A DNA stretch of 64,000 nucleotides, from positions 1,892,971 through 1,956,970 of the forward strand of contig NZ_KI530762.1 of the NCBI RefSeq assembly GCF_000488275.1, written 5' to 3'. The translations under genes and the position numbers were made by a program. Positions within the stretch are counted from its first letter, which is position 1. Each line of letters opens with the position of its first letter. Source of the stretch: Acinetobacter brisouii CIP 110357. GTDB taxonomy: Bacteria > Pseudomonadota > Gammaproteobacteria > Pseudomonadales > Moraxellaceae. The notes below the pieces were generated by a model. It was not told where the DNA came from, did not search any database, and saw nothing but the letters and a program-made list of their open reading frames with translations. Below are positions 55,137 to 64,000 of this stretch, piece after piece.

Positions 55137-58100
55137 ATGGCTCGCTTTTTTATTCATCGCCCGATTTTTGCATGGGTGATTGCATTGGTGATCATGTTGG
55201 CGGGGGTTATTACGCTGACACAGATGCCAATTGCACAATATCCAACAGTTGCCCCACCGAAAATTACAATTTCGGCGATGTATCCAGGGGCATCTGCTGA
55301 AACTGTTGAAAATACCGTTACACAGGTGATTGAACAACAATTAAATGGCTTGGATGGTTTGCGCTATATCAGCTCACAAAGCGCAGCCAACGGTTCTGTG
55401 TCGATTGCCGTGAACTTCAAGCAAGGGGTTGACCCGAACATGGCACAGGTTCAGGTGCAAAATAAGTTGCAGACCGCAACAGCATCTTTACCTCAAGCCG
55501 TACAGCGTCAAGGCGTAACCGTTAAAAAATCGGGTGCTAGCTTCTTGCAAGTCGTCGCATTCTATTCGCCTGATGACAGCTTAAGCGGTGCATACATCAA
55601 GGACTATGTGAACTCACATATTTCTGAACCGCTCAGCCGTGTTGCGGGTGTAGGTGAAGTTCAGGTCTTCGGTGGTCAATATGCGATGCGTATCTGGCTC
55701 GATCCTGCGAAACTGACCAATTATCAGCTCACACCAAGTGATGTGAGTAGTGCAATTCAAGCACAAAACACTCAGGTTTCTGTCGGTCAGCTCGGGGGAT
55801 CACCTGCGGTCAATGGTCAGATGATCAATGCGACAGTCAATGCGCAAAGCTTATTGCAAACACCAGAGCAGTTTAAAAACATTATTCTGAAAAACACGAC
55901 ATCGGGCGCTCAAGTCCGCTTGGGTGATGTGGCGCGTGTAGAGCTTGGTGCTGAAGACTATCAGTATGATACTAAATATAATGGTAAAGCTGCTGGCGGT
56001 GTCGCGATTCGTCTGGCAACAGGCGCCAATGCACTCGATACTGCCAACAATGTACAGGCTGCTCTTGCAAAATTGCGTCCAAACTACCCTGCAGGGATGA
56101 AAGATACGATTGCATTTGACAGTACACCATTTATTAAACTATCGATTGAAAACGTGGTACATACTCTCGTTGAAGCAATCGTACTGGTGTTTATTGTCAT
56201 GTTCCTGTTCTTGCAGAACTGGCGTGCAACCATCATTCCAACACTTGCAGTTCCTGTGGTGGTTTTAGGTACATTTGCAATCATTAACCTGTTCGGCTTC
56301 TCGATTAACACCTTAACCATGTTTGCGATGGTACTTGCAATTGGTTTGCTGGTAGACGATGCAATTGTGGTGGTAGAAAACGTCGAGCGACTGATGCAGC
56401 AAGAACACCTTGACCCTGTCACGGCCACCGAAAAATCGATGGGGCAAATTACAGGGGCATTGATTGGTATTACCAGTGTATTAACTGCCGTGTTTATTCC
56501 AATGTCATTTTTTAGCGGGACAACCGGGGTTATTTATCGACAATTCTCGATTACACTGGTCACTGCGATGGTCTTGTCATTGATTATTGCCCTGACCTTT
56601 ACGCCTGCCCTTTGTGCCACCATTTTAAAACAGCATGATCCAAATAAAGCGCCAAGTAACCATGTTTTTGCGCGCTTCTTTAGAGGATTTAACAGCGGTT
56701 TCGACAAGTTATCTCAACGCTATCAAAACGGCGTCAATCGCATGACACACAATAAAGTGTTCTCTGCAACATTTTATGTGATCGTGATTGGTCTGTTAGG
56801 TTTCTTGTTTAAATCACTGCCAACGGCGTTCTTGCCCGATGAAGACCAAGGTGTGGTCATGGCATTGGTACAATTACCAACCAATGCTTCTTTGGAACGT
56901 ACAGGCAAAACCCTAGACACCATGACCGATTATTTCATGAATAAAGAAAAATCGAGTGTTGCATCCGTGTTTAGTGTGGCGGGCTTCTCGTTCACAGGTG
57001 TTGGTCAAAACCAAGGTATTCAGTTCGTCAAACTCAAAGACTGGAGTGAACGTAAAACACCAGAAACCCAAATCGGCGCTCTGGTTGGGCGTGCAATGGC
57101 ACTCAATGGCATGATCAAAGATGCGTCAATGATCTTCCCGTTACAATTACCATCTATGCCTGAACTAGGTACAAGTTCTGGTTTTGACTTCATGCTTAAA
57201 GATGTGAATGGTCAAGGACATGCCAAACTGCTTGAAGCACGTAATGCGATTTTGGGCATGGCCTCTCAAGACAAGCGCTTGATGGCTGTGCGTCCAAACG
57301 GCATGCAAGATACTTCACAGTATCAAATTCAGATTGACCAAGCCAAAGCAGGCGCTATGGGCATTAACCTGTCAGACATTAACAACACCATGAGTATTGC
57401 TTGGGGTGGTAGTTATGTAAATGACTTCCTTGATCATGGTCGTATTAAGAAAGTCTATGTACAAAGTGATGCACCAAGCCGTATGATGCCTGAAGACCTA
57501 AATAAATGGTATGTTCGTAACTCAACAGGTACGATGGTTCCATTCTCTAGTTTTGCTACAGGTTCTTGGACATATGGTTCACCGCGCTTAGAGCGTTATA
57601 ATGGTGTATCGTCGATTAACATTCAGGGTGCGCCAGCACCGGGTGTGAGTTCAGGTGAAGCCATCAAGGCCATGCAGGAAATCATGCAAAAATTACCTGC
57701 GATGGGCTTAAAAGGCTTCGACTATGAATGGACAGGTCTGTCACTTGAAGAACAGGATTCAGGTAAACAAGGTCCTTACCTGTATGCCCTTTCGTTAATG
57801 ATTGTCTTCTTGTGCTTGGCAGCATTATATGAAAGCTGGTCAGTTCCTTTCTCTGTATTGTTGGTTGTACCACTCGGTGTACTCGGTGCATTAGCACTCA
57901 CCTTTGTTGGCTTGATGATCTTGAAGAATCCAAATCTTGCCAATAACATCTACTTCCAGGTGGCGATTATTGCGGTGATTGGTCTTTCGGCGAAAAACGC
58001 GATCTTGATTGTCGAATTCGCAAAAGAACTGCAAGAAAAAGGTGAAGAACTGTTTGAGGCCACCATGCATGCAGCAAAACTGCGGTTACGACCAATTATC

Positions 58101-58316
58101 ATGACCACACTGGCATTTGGTTTTGGTGTATTGCCACTGGCGATTTCAACAGGCGCAGGTGCAGGTAGTCAGCACTCTGTTGGTTATGGTGTATTGGGTG
58201 GCGTACTCAGCTCAACATTACTTGGTATTTTCTTTATTCCTGTATTCTTTGTTTGGATTCGTAGTATCTTTAAATACAAACCAAAGAATACTCAAATTCA
58301 GGAGCATAAATCGTGA
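55137..58316 (+). CDS. adeJ: RND multidrug efflux transporter AdeJ
   Basis: The 1059-residue inner-membrane pump (AcrB/HAE-1 family) exports antibiotics, dyes and detergents by proton antiport. It has 12 transmembrane helices in the standard 1+5+1+5 order with two large periplasmic loops. The proton-relay aspartates are in GLLVDDAIVVVENVERL (about 403-419), and the opening MARFFIHRPIFAWVIALVIMLAGVI and the second-half GLSAKNAILIVEFAKEL are canonical. Its stop codon overlaps the adeK start (TGATG). Confidence 0.97.
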   Translation: MARFFIHRPIFAWVIALVIMLAGVITLTQMPIAQYPTVAPPKITISAMYPGASAETVENTVTQVIEQQLNGLDGLRYISSQSAANGSVSIAVNFKQGVDPNMAQVQVQNKLQTATASLPQAVQRQGVTVKKSGASFLQVVAFYSPDDSLSGAYIKDYVNSHISEPLSRVAGVGEVQVFGGQYAMRIWLDPAKLTNYQLTPSDVSSAIQAQNTQVSVGQLGGSPAVNGQMINATVNAQSLLQTPEQFKNIILKNTTSGAQVRLGDVARVELGAEDYQYDTKYNGKAAGGVAIRLATGANALDTANNVQAALAKLRPNYPAGMKDTIAFDSTPFIKLSIENVVHTLVEAIVLVFIVMFLFLQNWRATIIPTLAVPVVVLGTFAIINLFGFSINTLTMFAMVLAIGLLVDDAIVVVENVERLMQQEHLDPVTATEKSMGQITGALIGITSVLTAVFIPMSFFSGTTGVIYRQFSITLVTAMVLSLIIALTFTPALCATILKQHDPNKAPSNHVFARFFRGFNSGFDKLSQRYQNGVNRMTHNKVFSATFYVIVIGLLGFLFKSLPTAFLPDEDQGVVMALVQLPTNASLERTGKTLDTMTDYFMNKEKSSVASVFSVAGFSFTGVGQNQGIQFVKLKDWSERKTPETQIGALVGRAMALNGMIKDASMIFPLQLPSMPELGTSSGFDFMLKDVNGQGHAKLLEARNAILGMASQDKRLMAVRPNGMQDTSQYQIQIDQAKAGAMGINLSDINNTMSIAWGGSYVNDFLDHGRIKKVYVQSDAPSRMMPEDLNKWYVRNSTGTMVPFSSFATGSWTYGSPRLERYNGVSSINIQGAPAPGVSSGEAIKAMQEIMQKLPAMGLKGFDYEWTGLSLEEQDSGKQGPYLYALSLMIVFLCLAALYESWSVPFSVLLVVPLGVLGALALTFVGLMILKNPNLANNIYFQVAIIAVIGLSAKNAILIVEFAKELQEKGEELFEATMHAAKLRLRPIIMTTLAFGFGVLPLAISTGAGAGSQHSVGYGVLGGVLSSTLLGIFFIPVFFVWIRSIFKYKPKNTQIQEHKS

Positions 58317-59770
58317 TGCAAAACATATGGTCTCTTACAGGTCGTAGCATTGCCGTCTCCACACTTGCGCTTGCTTTGGCTGCCTGCCAAAGCATGCGCG
58401 GTCCAGAGCCTGTTGCAAAACCCGATATTCCAAATCAGTTTGCATCGCAAAATACTGCTGGATCTTCTGTTGCAGAGCAAGGTTACAAAGACTATTTCTC
58501 AGACCCACGTTTGTTAAAAGTCATTGAAATGAGTCTGGACAATAATCGTGATTTGCGTACTGCGGCATTGAATATTCAAAAAGCACAGTTGCAATATCAT
58601 GTGACTGAACTTGATCAACTGCCTACTGTTGGTACACAAGCCGATTACGCTCGTGCCCAAACAGCCAGCTCCAACTGGAAACCATATTCTGCCTATCAGG
58701 TTTCTCTTGGGGTAACGTCTTATGAATTAGACTTCTGGGGACGTGTGCGCAGCCTAAAAGATGCAGCACTCGATAGTTACCTGTCGACACGTGCAGCGAA
58801 AGACTCAACTCAAATTAGTTTGATTAGTCAGGTGGCTGAGGCATGGGTGAGTTATTCTTATGCAAATGCAAACTTGCATCTGGCACAGCAAACGCTTAAA
58901 GCACAGCAAGAATCGTACAATCTCAACAAAAAACGCTTTGATGTCGGTATTGACAGTGAAGTTCCACTACGCCAATCGCAAATTTCTGTAGAAACTGCAC
59001 GTAGTGACGTTGCCAATTATCAGACTAAACTTGAACAAGCCAAAAACCTGCTTGATCTTTTAGTCGGTAAAACTGTTCCAGCAGAGTTGCTACCAAAGGA
59101 CACTGTGAAGCAGATTACCTCACAAAAAGTATTGGCAGCAGGCTTACCAAGTGACTTGCTCAACAACCGTCCAGATATTGTGTCGGCTGAATATCAGTTA
59201 AGTGCAGCAGGCGCTAATATTGGTGCAGCGAAAGCAGCCATGTTCCCAACCATTAGCTTAACTGCAAACGCAGGTTTTGCCAGCTACCAGTTGAGTGATC
59301 TGTTTAAATCGGGTTCAACTGTTTGGCAATTTGCACCGTCGATCAATCTGCCAATTTTTGACTGGGGAACACGTAAAACCAACGTCAAAATTTCAAAAGT
59401 TGATCAACAACTGTCTTTAACTACATATGAAAAGACGATTCAAACGGCTTTCCGTGAAGTCAATGACGTATTGGCAACCCGCGCTCATATCAATGAACGT
59501 TTGGCAGCACAACGTAGTTTGGTACAGGCAACCAACAAAAACTATCAACTATCAACTGCCCGTTTCCGCGCAGGAATTGATAATTACTTGACAGTTTTGG
59601 ATGCACAGCGCTCAAACTACGCTGCAGCACAAGGTTTACTGACGCTTGAACAAACCAATCTGAACAACCAGATTGAATTGTATAAGACCTTAGGTGGTGG
59701 CGTGAAAGCCAACACTTCAGACCAAGTGCAGTACCCTGCCTCAAGTGCTGAACGCAATCAGAAAAAATAG
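58316..59770 (+). CDS. adeK: Outer-membrane efflux channel AdeK
   Basis: The 484-residue TolC/OprM-type lipoprotein forms the exit duct for AdeIJ. Signal peptide and lipobox LAAC (Cys24) are followed by two outer-membrane-efflux repeats: YELDFWGRVRSLKDAALDSYLSTRAAKDSTQISLISQVAEAWVSY and LPSDLLNNRPDIVSAEYQLSAAGANIGAAKAAMFPTISL. The ATG overlaps the adeJ stop by one base; a GTG three bases earlier is possible. Strong terminator downstream. Confidence 0.96.
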   Translation: MQNIWSLTGRSIAVSTLALALAACQSMRGPEPVAKPDIPNQFASQNTAGSSVAEQGYKDYFSDPRLLKVIEMSLDNNRDLRTAALNIQKAQLQYHVTELDQLPTVGTQADYARAQTASSNWKPYSAYQVSLGVTSYELDFWGRVRSLKDAALDSYLSTRAAKDSTQISLISQVAEAWVSYSYANANLHLAQQTLKAQQESYNLNKKRFDVGIDSEVPLRQSQISVETARSDVANYQTKLEQAKNLLDLLVGKTVPAELLPKDTVKQITSQKVLAAGLPSDLLNNRPDIVSAEYQLSAAGANIGAAKAAMFPTISLTANAGFASYQLSDLFKSGSTVWQFAPSINLPIFDWGTRKTNVKISKVDQQLSLTTYEKTIQTAFREVNDVLATRAHINERLAAQRSLVQATNKNYQLSTARFRAGIDNYLTVLDAQRSNYAAAQGLLTLEQTNLNNQIELYKTLGGGVKANTSDQVQYPASSAERNQKK

Positions 59771-59780
59771 ACCAGACAAG

Positions 59781-59808
59781 AAAAAGCCCACTTCGGTGGG
59801 CTTTTTTT
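59781..59808. terminator. Terminator of the adeIJK operon
   Basis: AAAAAGCCCAC-TTCG-GTGGGCTTTTT with a seven-T run; the A-run on the other side lets it serve the convergent dehydrogenase gene too. Confidence 0.9.
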
Positions 59809-59809
59809 A

Positions 59810-60613
59810 TTACTTCACTTGAGCTTTACGAATCTGTTTATACAGTATGGATGGTGACAAACGTGACAGCATTACACCCAGTTTTTCTTTGCGTCCACCA
59901 ATCACAATATATTCCTGATTTTGCAGCAAGGCTTTGACTGTCTGCTGAGCAAATTCATCTGCATCCAAACCTTGTTCAATCGCTTCATCTTGGAAACCTT
60001 GTGCTTCGCCATTTCCTGTTAAAGCATTTAGCGACACATTGGTTTTGACAAAACCTGGGAATACGACTGCAACATGAATTCCCTGTGCGGCAACCTCGGC
60101 ACGCAAACTGTTTGCCCACATATGAATCGCAGCTTTGGCAGCCGAATACGTGGCCCGATACTGAGTTCCGATCAGCCCTGCAACACTGGAAATAAACACC
60201 ACACGTCCCGATTTTTGCTTGAGCAACGTTGGTAAAACAGCTTTGGTCATAGCGACTTGAGCAAAATAATCCACTTCCATAATCTTGCGTTCAGTGTCCA
60301 TGGACGTGTCTTGAATTAAAGCACGCTGACTTAGACCTGCATTATTGATCAACCAGTCGATTCTGCCTTTTTCTGTCAAAACCTGCTGTAGCGCCTGCTC
60401 GATCTGCACGGCATTGGTAATATCCAGTGGAATACAAATATGCTTCTCTTGGTTTGCCAGCAAGGCTTTTACCCGTTGCAACTCACTGTCGCGACGTGCA
60501 GACAAAATCAGGTGCATACCTAACTCGGCAAAGACAATCGCCAAAGCCTGCCCAATTCCCGAAGACGCCCCTGTAATCCAAACCACCTGATCTTGCAAAT
60601 TTTGTGTTTTCAT
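59810..60613 (-). CDS. Short-chain dehydrogenase/reductase
   Basis: The 267-residue classical SDR has TGASSGIGQAL (about 14-24, cofactor loop), NNAG (about 89-92), the catalytic serine in FISSVAGLIG and YSAAK (about 155-159). After the glycine motif HLILSARR points to NADP(H). The C-terminal end (IGGRKEKLGVMLSRLSPSILYKQIRK) resembles membrane-associated DHRS7-like enzymes. The substrate is unknown, possibly a lipid or ketone. It follows a gene of unknown function by 8 bases, so they form an operon. AAGG ribosome site. Confidence 0.9.
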   Translation of the reverse strand: MKTQNLQDQVVWITGASSGIGQALAIVFAELGMHLILSARRDSELQRVKALLANQEKHICIPLDITNAVQIEQALQQVLTEKGRIDWLINNAGLSQRALIQDTSMDTERKIMEVDYFAQVAMTKAVLPTLLKQKSGRVVFISSVAGLIGTQYRATYSAAKAAIHMWANSLRAEVAAQGIHVAVVFPGFVKTNVSLNALTGNGEAQGFQDEAIEQGLDADEFAQQTVKALLQNQEYIVIGGRKEKLGVMLSRLSPSILYKQIRKAQVK

Positions 60614-60621
60614 AAACTGCC

Positions 60622-61314
60622 TTATTGTGTATGCCCATCACGAATCAAAAATTTCAGGAAATGATCGATATAATAAGGCGCAACGTGCAAATCAACTTCC
60701 TTGCCTAAGCCCTGTAAACGCTTATACCCCATATGAGTAGTCATTTGTATGACGCCATTTAAAGTTTTATCCACCACAAAATTAAAATGCAGCATTTCTT
60801 TGGGAACACGAATTAAATGCGTCACACCTTGATCAATAATTTCGGTCAATGCATGAAATGCAGGGCTAATCTGACTGGCATCGCCTGCCTGAATCTTTTG
60901 AACCAATGTTAAAATTTGATCAACCAAGGTATCACTTACAGGATAACGTAAAAATACCTGATCTTGTTCCAAGACAATACATTTCGCAAAATAATTAACA
61001 ATACCAACCAAGCGCGTATTACTCAGCAATGCAACTGACCACGGCAAATATTTTTTTAAGGCATCCAGCACATGCTGTACGACTTTTTCGGACTCTTCAG
61101 CAATTTTATGCCCTTCAGGGCGTTGCACACGCTGCTTTTGTTGAACCAATAAATCGACAAACACTTGCTGAATAATTTGCACCGCAACATCAGCAAGTAA
61201 TTGCCCCAATTCATGTGCCAGTTTTTGCTTGGTTGCGGCATTAAGTTGCTGTTGTAACGTTAAAAATTGTGCATAACTTTGCGGGTTGACCTGCAAACTG
61301 ACCACATACCCCAT
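60622..61314 (-). CDS. Conserved-looking hypothetical protein
   Basis: The 230-residue protein starts at the ATG at 61314 behind CAGGA (an ATG 21 bases further upstream is the alternative). It is soluble, mostly helical, with [62 protein letters not shown] and a C-terminal [53 protein letters not shown]. No signal peptide or known motif. It is cotranscribed with the SDR, suggesting a shared pathway. I do not recognise the family. Confidence 0.75.
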   Translation of the reverse strand: MGYVVSLQVNPQSYAQFLTLQQQLNAATKQKLAHELGQLLADVAVQIIQQVFVDLLVQQKQRVQRPEGHKIAEESEKVVQHVLDALKKYLPWSVALLSNTRLVGIVNYFAKCIVLEQDQVFLRYPVSDTLVDQILTLVQKIQAGDASQISPAFHALTEIIDQGVTHLIRVPKEMLHFNFVVDKTLNGVIQMTTHMGYKRLQGLGKEVDLHVAPYYIDHFLKFLIRDGHTQ

Positions 61315-61461
61315 AAAAAATCCTGCTTCAGGCATCCAATTTATCGCTTAACTGGATATTGTCGCATGATATGCCACAGATTGCCGACGCTTTGTAGCTT
61401 AATCTTGTGGATTTTTTTGCTACAATGGAGCCAATTTTTTTGCACTTTTGATCTGTTAACT

Positions 61462-64000
61462 ATGACTGACGCAACTGCGAATTCCGCTCAGAATATTGCT
61501 ACAACCTACGATCCTACCGAGATCGAGAAAAAATGGTATCAAACTTGGGAAGAGAAAGGCTACTTTAAGCCATCGGGTCAAGGTGACTCTTTCTGTATCG
61601 TGATTCCACCACCAAACGTCACAGGTAGTTTGCACATGGGGCATGGCTTTAACAACGCCATTATGGATGCCCTCACCCGTTACAATCGTATGATGGGTAA
61701 AAACACTTTGTGGCAACCAGGGACTGACCATGCAGGTATTGCAACGCAAATGGTGGTTGAACGTCAACTTGCCGCGCAAAACATTAGCCGCCATGACTTG
61801 GGTCGTGAACAGTTCATCGACAAAGTCTGGGAATGGAAAGAACAGTCTGGCGGTAACATTACCCGTCAAATCCGTCGTTTGGGTTCTTCTGTAGACTGGT
61901 CACGCGAACGCTTCACCATGGATGAAGGTTTGTCGAATGCGGTGAAAGAAGTGTTTGTTCAGTTACACGAACAAGGTCTGATTTACCGTGGCAAACGCTT
62001 GGTGAACTGGGATCCAAAACTTCAAACAGCATTGTCTGACCTTGAAGTTGAAAACCATGAAGAAAAAGGTTCATTGTGGCACTTCAAATACTTCTTTGAA
62101 GACAAAACCCTGAAAACCAAAGACGGTTTAGATTACTTGGTGGTGGCAACCACGCGTCCAGAAACCTTACTTGGCGATACCGCGGTTGCCGTTCACCCTG
62201 AAGATGAACGTTATGCACACCTGATTGGCAAAAACATCATTCTGCCAATTACAGGTCGTTTAGTGCCAGTGGTTGCTGACGAATACGTTGAAAAAGACTT
62301 CGGTACTGGGTGTGTAAAAATCACCCCTGCTCACGACTTCAACGACTATGAAGTGGGTAAACGCTGCAACTTGCCAATCATCAACATTTTCAACAAGAAT
62401 GCAGAAGTGTTGGCTGAGTTTGAATACATTGCTAAAGCAGGCGAACAGATTTCTCAAACTATTGCTGCTCCTGCGGACTACGTTGGTTTAGAGCGTTTTG
62501 CTGCACGTAAAAAACTGGTTGCTCAGGCAGAAGCGGAAGGCTGGTTAGACCAAATCCAACCGTATGACTTGAAAGCACCACGCGGTGACCGTTCAGGCGT
62601 GATCGTTGAGCCATTATTGACCGATCAATGGTATGTAAAAATTGCACCATTGGCTGAACCTGCGATTGAAGCCGTGAAAGATGGTCGCATCAAGTTTGTG
62701 CCAGAGCAGTACACCAACATGTACATGGCGTGGATGAACAACATCCAAGACTGGTGTATTTCACGTCAGTTGTGGTGGGGTCACCGTATTCCAGCTTGGT
62801 ACGATGCTGAAGGCAATGTCTATGTGGGTCGTGACGAAGAAGAAGTTCGTGCAAAACACAACATCGCAGACAGCATCAGCCTACAACAAGACGAAGACGT
62901 GCTTGATACATGGTTCTCGTCAGGTCTTTGGACATTCTCGACTTTAGGCTGGACTGGCGATGCGGCAAAAGATGCGGCAAATGACATTCTCAAAACTTTC
63001 CACCCAACTGATGTGTTAGTGACTGGTTTTGACATCATTTTCTTCTGGGTTGCCCGTATGATCATGATGACCATGCACTTCATGAAAAATGAAGATGGCA
63101 CGCCACAAGTTCCGTTCAAAACTGTGTATGTACATGGTTTGGTACGTGATGGCGAAGGTCAGAAAATGTCGAAATCGAAAGGTAACGTGCTTGACCCACT
63201 GGACTTGATCGACGGTATTGATCTTGAAAGTCTGGTTGCAAAACGTACTTTTGGTTTGATGAACCCGAAACAAGCTGACAAGATCGAAAAAGCAACGCGC
63301 AAAGAATTCCCTGAAGGCATTAGCTCTTACGGCACTGACGCAGTACGTTTCACCTTCTGTGCGCTTGCCAATACAGGTCGTGACATTAAGTTCGATTTAA
63401 AACGTGTTGAAGGTTACCGTAACTTCTGTAACAAGATCTGGAACGCAACCCGTTTCGTGTTGATGAATGTTGAAGGTCAAGACGTTGCACAAGTGGCAAA
63501 TCCTGAACTTTGGGAACTTCCAGAACAATGGATCATCAGCCGTTTACAAAAAGCAGAACAAGCGGTTCATCAAGCATTTGAAACCTATCGTTTAGACCTT
63601 GCAGCGCAAGCGATTTACGACTTCATCTGGAATGAATACTGTGACTGGTATGTTGAGCTGACTAAGCCTGTTCTGAACGATGCCAATGTATCAAATGAAC
63701 GTAAAGCTGAAGTTCGTCGCGTATTACTTGCAGTCATGGAAGCGTCTTTACGTTTGGCGCATCCGCTTATGCCGTATTTGACTGAAGAAATCTGGCAAAC
63801 CCTTGCGCCAATGGTTGGCAAAGGTGGCGACACGATTATGACGGCGCAGTACCCTGTGCCAGAAGCCGCGAAAATCAACGATCAAGCTGAAGCAGACATG
63901 CAGTGGTTGCAAGGTTTGATTGGTGCGGTACGTAACATTCGTGGTGAAATGGGCTTAGGTAATGCGCGTTTGTTGCCTGTTCTACTTCAAAACACTACCG
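61462..64000 (+). CDS. valS: Valyl-tRNA synthetase (3' end outside the window)
   Basis: The class I synthetase starts at the ATG at 61462 ([35 protein letters not shown]) and is open to the last base, giving 846 of an expected 950-970 codons. The HIGH motif is in [14 protein letters not shown] (near residue 55), KMSKSKGN is near 570, the editing domain (about 200-340) shows [17 protein letters not shown], and the anticodon-binding domain begins after about 670. The C-terminal coiled coil is missing only because the window ends. It is divergent from the hypothetical/SDR operon. Confidence 0.97.
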   Translation, partial: MTDATANSAQNIATTYDPTEIEKKWYQTWEEKGYFKPSGQGDSFCIVIPPPNVTGSLHMGHGFNNAIMDALTRYNRMMGKNTLWQPGTDHAGIATQMVVERQLAAQNISRHDLGREQFIDKVWEWKEQSGGNITRQIRRLGSSVDWSRERFTMDEGLSNAVKEVFVQLHEQGLIYRGKRLVNWDPKLQTALSDLEVENHEEKGSLWHFKYFFEDKTLKTKDGLDYLVVATTRPETLLGDTAVAVHPEDERYAHLIGKNIILPITGRLVPVVADEYVEKDFGTGCVKITPAHDFNDYEVGKRCNLPIINIFNKNAEVLAEFEYIAKAGEQISQTIAAPADYVGLERFAARKKLVAQAEAEGWLDQIQPYDLKAPRGDRSGVIVEPLLTDQWYVKIAPLAEPAIEAVKDGRIKFVPEQYTNMYMAWMNNIQDWCISRQLWWGHRIPAWYDAEGNVYVGRDEEEVRAKHNIADSISLQQDEDVLDTWFSSGLWTFSTLGWTGDAAKDAANDILKTFHPTDVLVTGFDIIFFWVARMIMMTMHFMKNEDGTPQVPFKTVYVHGLVRDGEGQKMSKSKGNVLDPLDLIDGIDLESLVAKRTFGLMNPKQADKIEKATRKEFPEGISSYGTDAVRFTFCALANTGRDIKFDLKRVEGYRNFCNKIWNATRFVLMNVEGQDVAQVANPELWELPEQWIISRLQKAEQAVHQAFETYRLDLAAQAIYDFIWNEYCDWYVELTKPVLNDANVSNERKAEVRRVLLAVMEASLRLAHPLMPYLTEEIWQTLAPMVGKGGDTIMTAQYPVPEAAKINDQAEADMQWLQGLIGAVRNIRGEMGLGNARLLPVLLQNTT

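Overview
The window looks like an ordinary, AT-rich stretch of chromosome from an Acinetobacter species (Gammaproteobacteria, Moraxellaceae). The evidence is a complete adeI-adeJ-adeK efflux operon preceded by a PAP2 phosphatase gene, the gene order hemA / TPR protein-lolB-ispE-tRNA-Gln-prs-rplY-pth, a BamD with the long C-terminal tail I associate with this genus, and dnaG and rpoD lying apart instead of in one operon. The Ade proteins match, from memory, the A. baumannii proteins well but not identically, so another species of the genus is likely (inference). I see no prophage, insertion sequence, CRISPR array, integron or plasmid gene.

Layout. 1-7.3 kb: accessory metabolism and regulation (end of a small-molecule kinase, AraC regulator, quinone-reductase-like enzyme with divergent HxlR regulator, class III aminotransferase/phospho-lyase with divergent DeoR regulator, twin-PAS diguanylate cyclase). 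7.4-9.4 kb: minus-strand tRNA-Met and RNase P RNA, ferredoxin, coaD, and divergent smpB. 9.6-16.9 kb: a seven-gene organosulfur cluster (two SfnB-like flavin oxidoreductases, a DszA/NtaA-like FMN monooxygenase, two MetQ-like binding proteins, MetN, MetI). 17-30.5 kb: housekeeping (flavodoxin, pgeF, rluD, bamD, dnaG, hemA, lolB, ispE, three tRNA-Gln, prs, rplY, pth, panD). 30.6-35.9 kb: FMN riboswitch-ribB, HPP transporter-like protein with divergent TetR, DUF1289 protein, trhO, tpmT, UPF0149 and PA3496-type proteins. 36-41 kb: rpoD, ybeD-lipB, an unknown gene and an iron alcohol dehydrogenase. 41-49.7 kb: amino-acid permease, flavodoxin with divergent HxlR, trmL, cysG, serS, a DUF3298-type lipoprotein, lolA, rpmA/rplU. 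50-64 kb: ispB, a membrane protein of the so-called site-specific recombinase family, PAP2-adeIJK, a short-chain dehydrogenase with an unknown partner, and the first 846 codons of valS.

How the genes work together. The 9.6-16.9 kb cluster reads as uptake plus oxygenase desulfurisation of an organosulfur compound; cysG (siroheme for sulfite reductase) lies elsewhere in the window. Three enzyme or transporter genes are divergent from a regulator with an inverted repeat in the shared intergenic region, and the PAP2-adeIJK promoter is covered by a 24-bp palindrome well placed for repression. I found no convincing wholly new defence or mobile system. The points most worth a second look are the sulfur cluster with two apparently non-lipidated, membrane-anchored binding proteins, the operator palindromes, the duplicated sensor module of the diguanylate cyclase, the kinase plus phospho-lyase-like pair, and several conserved-looking genes of unknown function.
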